Position numbers and translations under genes: made by a program. From assembly GCA_014859095.1 (NCBI GenBank), contig JACUUV010000025.1, positions 1-37,940 on the forward strand: a stretch of 37,940 nucleotides of DNA. Reading direction: 5' to 3'. Below the pieces are notes generated by a model. That model made no database searches and was not told the DNA's origin. It was given only the letters and a program-made list of their open reading frames with translations. Numbering within the stretch: the stretch's first letter is position 1; every line of letters begins with the position of its first letter. Source of the stretch: Clostridia bacterium (GTDB lineage: Bacteria; Bacillota; Clostridia; Peptostreptococcales; Acidaminobacteraceae). Positions 14,550 to 22,875 of this stretch are shown here, in pieces.

Positions 14550-16478
14550 ATGAGTAAAGGAAAATATTATTTGACCACTGCGATCGCCTACACATCTAAA
14601 ATCCCACATATCGGGAATGTATATGAAGCTATTTTGTCGGATGCCCTTGTGCGCTTCAAAAAAGAGCAAGGTTACGACACGTATTTCCTGACAGGAACTG
14701 ACGAACACGGACAAAAAATCGAGCTCCAAGCGCTTGAGGCCGGAAAATCACCACAAGAACACGTGGATGAAATCGCAGGCGAGATCAAAAGGATCTGGGA
14801 TCTGGTAGGTGTGAGTTATGATCAGTTCATCCGCACGACAGATGAAGAGCACAAGCGGGTCGTTCAGAAGATTTTTAAGAAATTATATGAAAAAGGCGAT
14901 ATATACAGAGGCAAGTATGAAGGATGGTATTGCACACCTTGTGAATCGTTCTGGACGGAAACACAGATTCAGGACGGCAACTGTCCGGATTGTGGTCGCG
15001 AGGTTTTTCAGGCCAGCGAAGAAGCCTATTTCTTGAAACTTTCGAAGTATCAGAAACAATTAGAGGATCATATCGAGAAAAATCCCGAGTTCATCTGGCC
15101 AGAATCCAGAAAAAACGAGATGCTCAACAACTTCATCAAACCTGGCCTGCAAGACCTCTGTGTCTCGAGAACTTCATTTTCATGGGGAATACCTGTGGAC
15201 TTTGACCCGGGTCATGTGGTATATGTATGGCTTGACGCTCTATCAAACTACATTACGGCAATTGGATATGATCCCGATGGTTCGTCTGATCAGTTCAAAA
15301 AGCTTTGGCCTGCGGATGTCCATGTGATCGGTAAAGATATCGTACGATTCCACACCATTTATTGGCCGATCATACTCATGGGACTTGAGATAGAGCTGCC
15401 AAAACAGGTTTTTGGACACCCCTGGCTTCTGACCGGCAAGGACAAAATGAGCAAGTCCAGAGGCAATGTCATTTACACTGATGACCTGGTGGAACTTTTC
15501 GGCGTGGATGCGGTACGTTATTACGTGCTCAGAGAAATGCCATTTTCATGGGATGGAACCATCACTTATGAGATGATGATCAACAGAATCAACTCGGATT
15601 TGGCCAATGTTCTCGGCAATCTCGTCAACAGAACAGTGGCGATGGTGAAAAAGTACTTTGATGGAGTTATAGTGGCACCAACTGCTCCAGAAGCCATTGA
15701 TGAGGAACTGATCTCGCTCGCGCTTTCAATACCGAGAAAAGTGGAAGAGCGTATGGACGCATATAAGGTGGCGGATGCTCTAGACGAAATTTGGCAACTT
15801 CTGCGCAGAAGCAATAAATACATCGATGAGACATTGCCGTGGAATCTGGCCAAAAATCCGGATGACATGGAGAGACTTGGAACTGTCCTTTACAATCTTT
15901 TGGAAGCGATCCGATTTGCTGGAGTACTCCTAAAATCATTCATTCCGGATACGGCTGCAAAAATATTGGATCAGATAGGCGCTACTGCAACGACGCTGGA
16001 ATCGCTTAGCGCATTTGATGGCACAGTCATAGGTAACCCAGTCGGTACCGCTGAAGTCCTTTTCGCAAGAATGGATGAAGCCAAAAAAATGGTCGAGATC
16101 GATGCTGTCAAAGCGAAATACATCGTCCGGGAAGAAGTCCCCGAAGTGCTTGAGGTCAAACCTGAAATCACCATAGACGATTTTGCGAAACTTGACCTTA
16201 AGGTGGCGACTGTCCTATCGGCAGAGAAGCATCCAAAAGCGGATAAATTGTTGGTGCTTCAGCTTCAGGTCGGTCCTGAAAAAAGACAGGTCGTATCCGG
16301 TATAGCAAATGCCTACAAACCAGAAGAACTCGTTGGTCAAAATGTCATCTTGGTGGCCAACCTCAAACCGGTCCAATTGAGAGGCATCGAGTCGCAGGGC
16401 ATGATTTTGGCCGCTACTCGGGAGGATGTTCTCAAACTGGTTACAGCAGACATTAAAAACGGAAGTCAAATATCTTAA
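14550..16478 (+). CDS. metG: methionine--tRNA ligase
   Basis: A 642-residue class I synthetase. The catalytic core carries HIGN at 20-23 and DKMSKSRGN at about 297-305. A zinc knuckle has CTPC (128, 131) and CPDC (145, 148). The last 110 residues are the EMAP/OB-fold tRNA-binding domain (DFAKLDLKVATVLSAEKHPK), present in dimeric MetRS. ATG 14550 follows GAGGAGAGTG; the frame extends upstream through the terminator T-run, which is not a plausible start. Controlled by the T-box upstream. Downstream is a TnpB element inserted about 70 bases after the stop. Confidence 0.97.
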   Translation: MSKGKYYLTTAIAYTSKIPHIGNVYEAILSDALVRFKKEQGYDTYFLTGTDEHGQKIELQALEAGKSPQEHVDEIAGEIKRIWDLVGVSYDQFIRTTDEEHKRVVQKIFKKLYEKGDIYRGKYEGWYCTPCESFWTETQIQDGNCPDCGREVFQASEEAYFLKLSKYQKQLEDHIEKNPEFIWPESRKNEMLNNFIKPGLQDLCVSRTSFSWGIPVDFDPGHVVYVWLDALSNYITAIGYDPDGSSDQFKKLWPADVHVIGKDIVRFHTIYWPIILMGLEIELPKQVFGHPWLLTGKDKMSKSRGNVIYTDDLVELFGVDAVRYYVLREMPFSWDGTITYEMMINRINSDLANVLGNLVNRTVAMVKKYFDGVIVAPTAPEAIDEELISLALSIPRKVEERMDAYKVADALDEIWQLLRRSNKYIDETLPWNLAKNPDDMERLGTVLYNLLEAIRFAGVLLKSFIPDTAAKILDQIGATATTLESLSAFDGTVIGNPVGTAEVLFARMDEAKKMVEIDAVKAKYIVREEVPEVLEVKPEITIDDFAKLDLKVATVLSAEKHPKADKLLVLQLQVGPEKRQVVSGIANAYKPEELVGQNVILVANLKPVQLRGIESQGMILAATREDVLKLVTADIKNGSQIS

Positions 16479-16486
16479 ATGAAACA

Positions 16487-16526
16487 CCGAATCTTTTCGC
16501 ATAGGAAGAGATTTGGGGTTTTCCCC
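16487..16526 (+). terminator. probable metG terminator
   Basis: A stem CCGAATCTTTT (from 16487) with AAGAGATTTGG (to about 16516), then GGGGTTTTCCCC. Wobble pairs make it weaker than the others here and the T-run is interrupted. Confidence 0.4.
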
Positions 16527-16546
16527 GTTCCTTATTTCCTTTTGGC

Positions 16547-16694
16547 TTGAACATTCTCACCACTTAAAGCATAGCTTTTGAAGTGGGAGATTCCTGTTTC
16601 ATAGTCTTGTGCCTCATTTGGTAGCAAGGTCTTATTTAGGACTCCGCAGGCTTAATGTCGGGCAGTTCCAGTACCCTACGCATCGGCAATAGGC
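16547..16694 (-). ncRNA. probable omega/reRNA overlapping the right end of the TnpB element
   Basis: TnpB nucleases use a guide RNA made from the 3' end of tnpB and the element's right end. Here the region after the tnpB stop has strong secondary structure, including the terminal hairpin near 16556-16589. The guide would be the host bases just outside the right end, from 16546 downward. Presence of an active RNA is inferred from family knowledge. Confidence 0.5.
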
Positions 16695-17774
16695 TTAAGA
16701 TGCTACTCTTAGACCCTCTGCCTTGATATTTTTGGCTGCATTTACATCCCTGTGATGGAATTCACCACAGCTGGGACATTCCCATGTCCGGATGTGCAGC
16801 TTCTTCATGTTTATATTTTGATATCCACAGATGGAACATAGCTGACTGCTCGGGAAAAAGGGATTGATTTTGATATATTTTCTATCATACCAAAGAGACT
16901 TGTACTCAAGCATATCAAGGAATATACCCCAGGATGCATCTGCTATGGATTTGGATAACCTTTTGTTCTTGATCATGTTTCCTGGCTTAAGTCCTTCTAC
17001 AACAATAGTTTGGTTTTCAGCTACTATTGCAGTGGATTGCTTGTGGAGAAAATCCCTTCTGGTATGGGCGATCTTCTCATGCAGAAGTGCTACCTTCAGT
17101 TTTTCTTTGTTGTAGTTATTGGAACCTTTCTTCTTTTTGGAAAGTCTTCTTTGTGCTTTGCCAAGTTGTTTTTCGTATTTCCTGTAGTACTTAGGGTTGG
17201 GGACCATCAAGCTATCTGAGGTTACCAGATAATCCTTCAGTCCCAAGTCAATGCCAATTTCCCCTGTGGTTCTTGGCATGATTTCAATCTCTGTATGAAC
17301 GCAGATAGAGATGTAGTATTTGTATGTACCTGTTCTTGAGATTGTTGCATTTAGGATTTTGCCTTTCACTTCTCTGGAGTTTGCGAACTTTACAAAACCC
17401 AGTTTTGGTAGCTTGATATGATTTTCTCTGATCTGGATATTGCTGTTCACCATTTGGGAGCGATAGCTCTGTTTAGGGTTCCTCTTGTCTTTGAATTTTG
17501 GAAATCCAGCCAGCTTCTTAAAGAATCTCGAATAAGCGCTGTCCAGATCTCTTAAAGTTTGCTGAAGGGAAGTTGATTCCACTTCCTTCAGGAAAGGGTA
17601 TGCTTTCTTTAGGATTGTGAGTCTTTTAGCATACTCCTTGTAGCCAAGATATTTGTCGCTTTTTGACAGGGCTAAAAAATGGTTGTAGATGAACCTGCTA
17701 CAGCCGATGTTTTTATTGATCAGTTCAGCTTGCTCAATTGTTGGATATATTCTATATTTGTAGGCTCTGTGCAT
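16695..17774 (-). CDS. tnpB: TnpB, RNA-guided nuclease of IS200/IS605 family
   Basis: A 359-residue protein, intact. The N-terminal part is the TnpB wedge/REC-like region (YKYRIYPTIEQAELINKNIG). The RuvC catalytic triad is complete: Asp176 (GIDLGLKDYL), Glu260 (IVVEGL) and Asp343 (HHRDVNAAKNI). A zinc finger has Cys313/316 (CSIC) and Cys333/336 (CPSC). TnpB proteins cut DNA matching their guide next to a TAM. ATG 17774 lies 9 bases after AAGGGG; an in-frame TTG at 17783 is less likely. A consensus promoter with an SOS-like box lies directly upstream. Confidence 0.93.
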   Translation of the reverse strand: MHRAYKYRIYPTIEQAELINKNIGCSRFIYNHFLALSKSDKYLGYKEYAKRLTILKKAYPFLKEVESTSLQQTLRDLDSAYSRFFKKLAGFPKFKDKRNPKQSYRSQMVNSNIQIRENHIKLPKLGFVKFANSREVKGKILNATISRTGTYKYYISICVHTEIEIMPRTTGEIGIDLGLKDYLVTSDSLMVPNPKYYRKYEKQLGKAQRRLSKKKKGSNNYNKEKLKVALLHEKIAHTRRDFLHKQSTAIVAENQTIVVEGLKPGNMIKNKRLSKSIADASWGIFLDMLEYKSLWYDRKYIKINPFFPSSQLCSICGYQNINMKKLHIRTWECPSCGEFHHRDVNAAKNIKAEGLRVAS

Positions 17775-17795
17775 ACGAATCAACCCCTTGCAAAT

Positions 17796-17830
17796 ATTAT
17801 ATCACAACACAATAATTAGAACAAGTGTTC
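17796..17830 (-). promoter_or_regulatory. tnpB promoter overlapped by a LexA-like SOS box
   Basis: On the minus strand TTGTTC (17824-17819), 17 bases, TATAAT (17801-17796). The -35 lies inside GAACAAGTGTTC (17819-17830, plus strand), which fits the Gram-positive SOS box core GAACRNRYGTTC at every position. It could also be the left-end hairpin of the element (GAACA/TGTTC arms). Confidence 0.55.
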
Positions 17831-17908
17831 GTTTAAAAATCAGGCAATTCATCTCCTACCTAAGAGGAAGGAGTATTCTTGCTAGTGATGATAAACAGGA
17901 GGATTAAA

Positions 17909-18094
17909 ATGAAAAAGATCATGTCGATATCAGTTCTTAGCTTAATAATTTTGGCTTCATCAGGCTCTACTTTTGCAGCAAACAACGTTTCCAACATGGC
18001 TACATTAAAAGGTGGTCAACATGTGGCTGAGTGCGCCCAGAAAATGGATCGAGGCGTTTCACAGTGTCTGCAAATGACTGAGTGTATGCAATAG
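17909..18094 (+). CDS. small secreted peptide with three cysteines
   Basis: A 61-codon frame starts at ATG 17909 behind AGGAGG. Residues 1-23 are a signal peptide (MKKIMSISVLSLIILASSG, cleavage after TFA). The mature part is about 38 residues, with the C-terminal pattern CAQKMDRGVSQCLQMTEC, giving cysteines at 49, 56 and 60 or so. I do not know this family. It is a single gene with its own terminator. An odd cysteine count allows one disulfide plus a free or intermolecular thiol. Possible roles include a secreted signal, bacteriocin-like peptide or envelope peptide; none can be shown. Confidence 0.65.
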   Translation: MKKIMSISVLSLIILASSGSTFAANNVSNMATLKGGQHVAECAQKMDRGVSQCLQMTECMQ

Positions 18095-18118
18095 CTCTAC
18101 TCCTTTCAATTCTAAAGC

Positions 18119-18150
18119 AAAAGACTGCTTCTTAATAGAAACAGTCTTTT
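18119..18150 (+). terminator. intrinsic terminator of the secreted peptide gene
   Basis: Stem AAAAGACTG (18119-18127) and CAGTCTTTT (18142-18150), 14-base loop; the T-run forms the 3' arm. Confidence 0.65.
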
Positions 18151-18203
18151 GGATTCATTATCTCATGAATCTAACATAGTCAGATTTATCGTTTTTTGCA
18201 TAT

Positions 18204-18232
18204 TTTACAAATCCCGCTCTGTATAGTATAAT
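18204..18232 (+). promoter_or_regulatory. sigma-A promoter of ttcA
   Basis: TTTACA (18204-18209), 17 bases, TATAAT (18227-18232), ending 45 bases before the ATG. Confidence 0.75.
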
Positions 18233-18277
18233 CACAAGCAGAATTAGTCATCTAAACTTAAGAAAACAGGAGCTATA

Positions 18278-19138
18278 ATGCAAAATACGATTAGCGGCAG
18301 CGGATGTGAAATCATCATGCCAAGTGCGGACCTTAAAACTGTAAAAGAAATCGAAAGAAGCCTCATTAAAACATATAGAAAAGGCCTCTGGAACAAATTC
18401 ATCAAAGGCGTCAAAGAATTCAACCTGGTAGAAGAAGGCGATACAATCGGTATTGGTGTATCCGGTGGCAAAGACAGTCTTCTGCTCTGCAAGCTGATGC
18501 AGGAACTTCAAAAGCACGGTGATGTCTCTTTTAATATTGAATACCTAGCGATGAATCCTGGCTACCACCCAGAAAACGAGGCGCTACTCAAAGCCAATTG
18601 CGCTCACCTTGAGATTCCGATCACATTTTTTGACGCACCGATCTTCAATGTGGTCGGTACCATTTCAAGTGAATATCCATGCTACTTGTGCGCAAAAATG
18701 AGAAGAGGTACACTCTACGCAAAGGCTCAAGAACTCGGATGCAACAAATTGGCACTTGGGCATCATTTTGACGATGTGATCGAAACTCAACTCATGAATA
18801 TTTTTTATGCCGGCATGACCAAAACTATGATGCCTAGACTCAAATCAGATAACTTTGAAGGCCTCGAACTCATCCGCCCACTCTATTATGTGCGTGAAGT
18901 TGAAATCAAAAGATTCATCCAAAGCACCGGACTGGTCCCAATGAATTGCGGTTGTGTTGTCGCAGCAAAGAAAACTTCAAGCAAACGCAGAGAAATGAAA
19001 GAACTCATTGCAACACTCAAAAAGACGCACCCTGACGTCGACAAATGCATCCTGCAATCCGCTCATAACGTCAACATGGACGGTATAGTCGGTTGGCGTT
19101 CCAATGGCGAAAAACATAGTTTCTTGGATGAATATTAA
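18278..19138 (+). CDS. ttcA: TtcA-family tRNA 2-thiolation protein (PP-loop ATPase)
   Basis: A 286-residue adenylating enzyme. The PP-loop is GIGVSGGKDSLLLC (about residues 60-73). YPCYLCAKMRRGTLY supplies the CxxC of the TtcA group, and MNCGC later gives a third cysteine position; these cysteines hold the Fe-S cluster in the family. LALGHHFDDVIETQLMN is the second ATP-contacting motif. TtcA makes 2-thiocytidine at tRNA position 32; clostridial members of the family may have other tRNA or sulfur-transfer targets. Single gene with its own promoter, convergent with the LRR gene 9 bases away. Confidence 0.85.
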   Translation: MQNTISGSGCEIIMPSADLKTVKEIERSLIKTYRKGLWNKFIKGVKEFNLVEEGDTIGIGVSGGKDSLLLCKLMQELQKHGDVSFNIEYLAMNPGYHPENEALLKANCAHLEIPITFFDAPIFNVVGTISSEYPCYLCAKMRRGTLYAKAQELGCNKLALGHHFDDVIETQLMNIFYAGMTKTMMPRLKSDNFEGLELIRPLYYVREVEIKRFIQSTGLVPMNCGCVVAAKKTSSKRREMKELIATLKKTHPDVDKCILQSAHNVNMDGIVGWRSNGEKHSFLDEY

Positions 19139-19147
19139 ACAATAATT

Positions 19148-20575
19148 CTAAAAAATATAACTCAATAGCAAAAGTCCAATCGCCAGATATCGAATTGCTG
19201 ATGAAGACAATTTAAGCCCCCAATTAGGAGATGAATTTTTTTTCATCTCCTTTATAATTTCTTTTGGTAATGAGAGCCCCTTGATTTCCTTCATGTCGAT
19301 TCTCACTTCACCGAAACCTTTTGTCAAATATATGCGATTCAAATCCTTGAAAACGAATGAGTATTTCCCGCCAGGAGCTTCTTCTTCGCTCTGAAATTCA
19401 ACTTCACTTTTTTTCATCAAATCATTGACTAATTGTATCGCATCGTTATAACACCAGTTGTAGCAGATATAGGTATATCGGTTTATGAGATTCATTCCAA
19501 AGAGACCTACTAAAAACCCAAAATAGATTGGATATGGAATTGAAAAATCCGCAACCAGTTCACCTAAAGGATTGATTTTAAGTCCCATTATTATCATAAT
19601 GAATCCCAAAGTAAAAGGTACCAACTCCCAGAGCGCACCAAGCACATGTTGTTTACCGGATAGCAAGTAGAAAAAAGTGATCAAACAATAAATTCCCAGT
19701 ATGATTACCAATATCCTAGTGAAATCAACTGGCGTCTTTAATGCATCAAACTGAACCTTGATCCAACCCGTTCCAGGTTCCATGTAATAAAACCCCACTG
19801 GATTGTCTTCGCCGGACAGCTTAGTGATCAGTGTCTCTGACATCAAATCTGAGTCGCCCACATCAAATGTCACATCCTCAGCATGAAAATAGACATGTTT
19901 TATCATAATATTCGAGAATGCCGATTCTCCAATATATTTAACGCTCTCAGGAATCACAAGTTCGATGCCCTCGTAACTGCCCACACCATAAAATGCATAT
20001 TTGCCTATGGATTCAAGACCATTACCCATGTCAATCCGTTCTACATTTCTGAGACCCCAAAATGCACCCTCACCAATCTGTTTCAATTGATCAGGAAGAA
20101 CGATTGCTTTCATAGCACTTGCTCCATTGAACGCATCTTTACCTATAGACTCCACATTACTGCCAAAAGTCACTGATTTTAATGAGTCGCATCCATAAAA
20201 TGCCGAATCACCGACTTTCACCACTTGATCTCCCATGATTACTTTCTTCAGAGACTTGCATCCATAGAAGGCAAAGTCATCAATTTCTGTTATGTATTCT
20301 GAAAATACAATACTTTTCAATTCAGTTTCATAATTGAATGCATGTGGTCGAATGCTTCTGACCTTGACGCCATCGATCTCATTTGGAACTATTAGGTCTG
20401 AAATCAATTTCAAATCGCCTTCAATGCCTCGTGGGTGATATTTTATGATTGCACCAATCTCGGGATCAAACTCGAAATAATTCCCTGTTGCGATGTCTGC
20501 TGACAAAGAACAGGCGCTTAAAAAAATGATTGCAATCATTGCTACAATGAAAATTATTTTTTTTTTAATATTCAT
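19148..20575 (-). CDS. BspA-like leucine-rich repeat lipoprotein with C-terminal membrane domain
   Basis: A 475-residue protein. The lipobox FLSAC (near residue 21) marks a lipoprotein signal. Residues 50-240 hold about seven LRR_5 repeats of the BspA/Treponema type (SIVFSEYITEIDDFAFYGCK, VVKVGDSAFYGCDSLKSV). After about residue 290 come four likely membrane helices, then a soluble tail (EAPGGKYSFVFKDLNRIYLT). ATG 20575 follows GAGGAG; upstream in-frame starts lack a ribosome site. BspA repeats usually mediate binding at the cell surface. A short related copy of the tail is found at 34943-35036. Substrate unknown. Confidence 0.75.
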   Translation of the reverse strand: MNIKKKIIFIVAMIAIIFLSACSLSADIATGNYFEFDPEIGAIIKYHPRGIEGDLKLISDLIVPNEIDGVKVRSIRPHAFNYETELKSIVFSEYITEIDDFAFYGCKSLKKVIMGDQVVKVGDSAFYGCDSLKSVTFGSNVESIGKDAFNGASAMKAIVLPDQLKQIGEGAFWGLRNVERIDMGNGLESIGKYAFYGVGSYEGIELVIPESVKYIGESAFSNIMIKHVYFHAEDVTFDVGDSDLMSETLITKLSGEDNPVGFYYMEPGTGWIKVQFDALKTPVDFTRILVIILGIYCLITFFYLLSGKQHVLGALWELVPFTLGFIMIIMGLKINPLGELVADFSIPYPIYFGFLVGLFGMNLINRYTYICYNWCYNDAIQLVNDLMKKSEVEFQSEEEAPGGKYSFVFKDLNRIYLTKGFGEVRIDMKEIKGLSLPKEIIKEMKKNSSPNWGLKLSSSAIRYLAIGLLLLSYIF

Positions 20576-20667
20576 TATTTTTCTCCTCTTTTTCATTCAA
20601 CTAGTATATATGTTTATTATACCATTATTGATCAAGATGCCACACTTTAGGTATATCCTGAAATCTG

Positions 20668-20676
20668 TGGTATAAT
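20668..20676 (+). promoter_or_regulatory. extended -10 promoter of the PBP gene
   Basis: TGG followed by TATAAT (20671-20676). A weak TTTAGG -35 lies 19 bases upstream. Confidence 0.5.
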
Positions 20677-20726
20677 TAATAGTTAACATAATATCAAAAT
20701 ATACGAATGAAAGGTTGGTGCTTCAC

Positions 20727-22676
20727 ATGAAGCTACCACAAGGAAAAGAGCAAATCATTAAAAGTGTACTTGTTACCGGGGGTGTACTCACTGGAATAGT
20801 GATGATTGTCTTACTGGTATTTACAGTAAGTGCGTTTAGCCTCGACATAAGTGTTCTTGAGAATCCACTGCCGAAACCACTCATTATTTATGACAAAAAT
20901 GACGCGGTAATCTCGGAGCGTTCCACAGTTAAATTCGCGGCAGTACCCATTGAAACCATACCTGAAGTTTTCATTGAGGCAATCACAAGTGTTGAAGACA
21001 AACGCTTTTACGATCACTCCGGAGTAGACATTCGTGGAATCATACGTTCACTTTGGAGAAATACCAAAGCTGGTGGAATTGTTGAAGGTGGCAGCACCAT
21101 AACACAACAATTGGCCAAGAACCTATTTCTCACAAAAGAACAAACCTACACCCGAAAATTCAAAGAAGCTATAACTGCTTTGCGAATAGAAAGCAAATAC
21201 TCAAAAGATGAGATTTTGGAACTCTATCTCAATCAAATCTATTTTGGTGAGGGCGTCTGGGGTATTCAAAATGCCGCACAAATGTATTTTGGTAAAGACA
21301 TTGAGTCTGTAACACTTGAAGAAGCGGCACTCCTTGCGGCATTGCCTAAAGCTCCGACCATTTATTCACCGTATGCAAACTATGATAAAGCAAAGGAACG
21401 TAGAGACTTGATTCTAAAGCTACTTTTTAATGCTGGGAGCATAGATGAACAAAAATACAACCAAGCAATTGCCACTGACATTGTGCTCAGAACTAAGGAC
21501 CTTATCGAAGCAAGTGGATCATACCCAAGCTATATTGATCATGTCATCGATGAAGCCATCAATACACTTGGTATAAACGAAGAAGTCGTTCTGATAGGTG
21601 GACTCAATATTTACACCACCCTCGATCCTGTGGTTCAAAATGCCATTGAAACAACATATGCAAATGATGCTCTATTTCCTGAAAGCAGTGCTGATGAACT
21701 CATTCAAAGTGGTGCAATTGTTATAGATCCATCAACAGGGGCTATACGTGGTCTGATCGGATACCGTGGACAATATTATTATCGCGGATACAACAGAGCC
21801 ACTGAACTGGTCAGGCAACCCGGTTCTTCAATCAAGCCCCTTGCGGTATACGGTCCAGCACTTGAAAATGGATACAACAAGAATTCAGAACTTATCGATG
21901 AAGAGACCAATTTCAATGGCTATGTGCCAAACAACTACGATAGAACCTATCATGGCAAAGTGACTTTATACCAGGCACTGATCAATTCATACAACATCCC
22001 CGCAGTAGCAGTCCTCTATGACATTGGAATAGATAAAGGCATTGCTTTTTTAAAGGCAGTTGGAATTCCGGTTGATAAAAATGATCACAACTTGAGCCTA
22101 GCGCTAGGTGGCATGACAAACGGTGTATCGCCACTTGAAATGGCCCAAGCGTTCAGTGTTTTTCCAAATGCAGGCGTCATGAATACTGCCCACTCCATCA
22201 GAAAAATAACCACTAATGATGGCGATCTATTGGCTAAAGGCATCACTGAATCTGTAACCGTCACAACTCCAGAAGTTGCTTATGGCATGACCGATATGCT
22301 CATGGGCGTCATCAATGAAGGGACCGGCAAAGGAGCAGCTATAGGAAGACCTGTCGCTGGCAAAACCGGTACTACCGAGTTGCCCGCTATTGATATCTTT
22401 GAAGGTCTGTCAGGATCAAGAGATGCCTGGTTTGTTGGCTACACACCTGAGCTGGTAACTGCTGTTTGGGTGGGTTATGACACCCTTGACCCTAGCCTGA
22501 TCATGCAATCTACCGGAGGGAGTCACCCTGCAAGTATCTTTCAATCCATCATGACCTTATCGCTGGAAAACATACCTGTTACCTCTTTTGAGAAACCAAA
22601 AGGCTTCAAAGATGACGTCAAGCCGAAGAAGATAGAAAATCCGGGAAAAGGCAAGGATAAAAAGAAGAAGAATTAG
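20727..22676 (+). CDS. class A penicillin-binding protein (PBP1A family)
   Basis: A 649-residue bifunctional peptidoglycan synthase. One membrane helix near residues 15-37. The GT51 transglycosylase domain shows EDKRFYDHSGVD and GGSTITQQLAKNLFL. The transpeptidase domain shows the active-site SxxK in PGSSIKPLAVY (Ser at about 367), SYN in NSYNIPAVAV and KTGTTE at about 546. The tail is a low-complexity Lys-rich stretch ending in DKKKKN. ATG 20727 is chosen because GGTTGGTG sits 6 bases before it; the frame extends four codons upstream to a TTG inside the ribosome site. Acts in cell-wall synthesis outside the membrane. Confidence 0.94.
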   Translation: MKLPQGKEQIIKSVLVTGGVLTGIVMIVLLVFTVSAFSLDISVLENPLPKPLIIYDKNDAVISERSTVKFAAVPIETIPEVFIEAITSVEDKRFYDHSGVDIRGIIRSLWRNTKAGGIVEGGSTITQQLAKNLFLTKEQTYTRKFKEAITALRIESKYSKDEILELYLNQIYFGEGVWGIQNAAQMYFGKDIESVTLEEAALLAALPKAPTIYSPYANYDKAKERRDLILKLLFNAGSIDEQKYNQAIATDIVLRTKDLIEASGSYPSYIDHVIDEAINTLGINEEVVLIGGLNIYTTLDPVVQNAIETTYANDALFPESSADELIQSGAIVIDPSTGAIRGLIGYRGQYYYRGYNRATELVRQPGSSIKPLAVYGPALENGYNKNSELIDEETNFNGYVPNNYDRTYHGKVTLYQALINSYNIPAVAVLYDIGIDKGIAFLKAVGIPVDKNDHNLSLALGGMTNGVSPLEMAQAFSVFPNAGVMNTAHSIRKITTNDGDLLAKGITESVTVTTPEVAYGMTDMLMGVINEGTGKGAAIGRPVAGKTGTTELPAIDIFEGLSGSRDAWFVGYTPELVTAVWVGYDTLDPSLIMQSTGGSHPASIFQSIMTLSLENIPVTSFEKPKGFKDDVKPKKIENPGKGKDKKKKN

Positions 22677-22689
22677 ATTGACTCTAAAT

Positions 22690-22752
22690 AAAATGCTCCC
22701 CATTTGATCAACAGTTAAAAAGTTTAGCTGTCAATTTCATAGGGAGCATTTT
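22690..22752 (+). terminator. intrinsic terminator of the PBP gene
   Basis: Outer stem AAAATGCTCCC (22690-22700) with GGGAGCATTTT (22742-22752), and an inner hairpin ACAGTTAAA/TTTAGCTGT. The outer stem shares AATGCTCCCCAT with the terminator at 29601. Confidence 0.75.
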
Positions 22753-22793
22753 GAATTTTGACGATAACCACATAATCATTCAAAATATCATTA

Positions 22794-22823
22794 TTGTAGA
22801 TTAGGCGCAATAAATGATAAAAT
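22794..22823 (+). promoter_or_regulatory. probable promoter of the malate sensor operon
   Basis: TTGTAG (22794-22799), 18 bases, TAAAAT (22818-22823), 53 bases before the kinase ATG. Confidence 0.45.
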
Positions 22824-22875
22824 GTAGAAGTCACTTCATCAATTCTTCACGCACACAGTAGGAGGTCTTATCGAT

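Larger units (their letters stand above)
16547..17832 (-). mobile_element. IS200/IS605-type element with tnpB only
   Basis: A stretch of about 1.29 kb holding tnpB and no tnpA. On the minus strand the left end follows TTTAA (17837-17833), a known target/TAM-type motif of IS605-group elements, and the right end stops at TTCAA (16551-16547) after a hairpin typical of these ends (CCCACTTCAAAAGC, then GCTTTAAGTGG). No target duplication is expected or seen. Ends are placed by motif and could be off by a few bases. Without TnpA it can move only if a TnpA is supplied in trans. Confidence 0.75.

Noticed and set aside
16864-17219. Plus-strand frames of 83 and 69 codons
   Set aside because: They are antisense to tnpB, whose RuvC and zinc motifs are complete.
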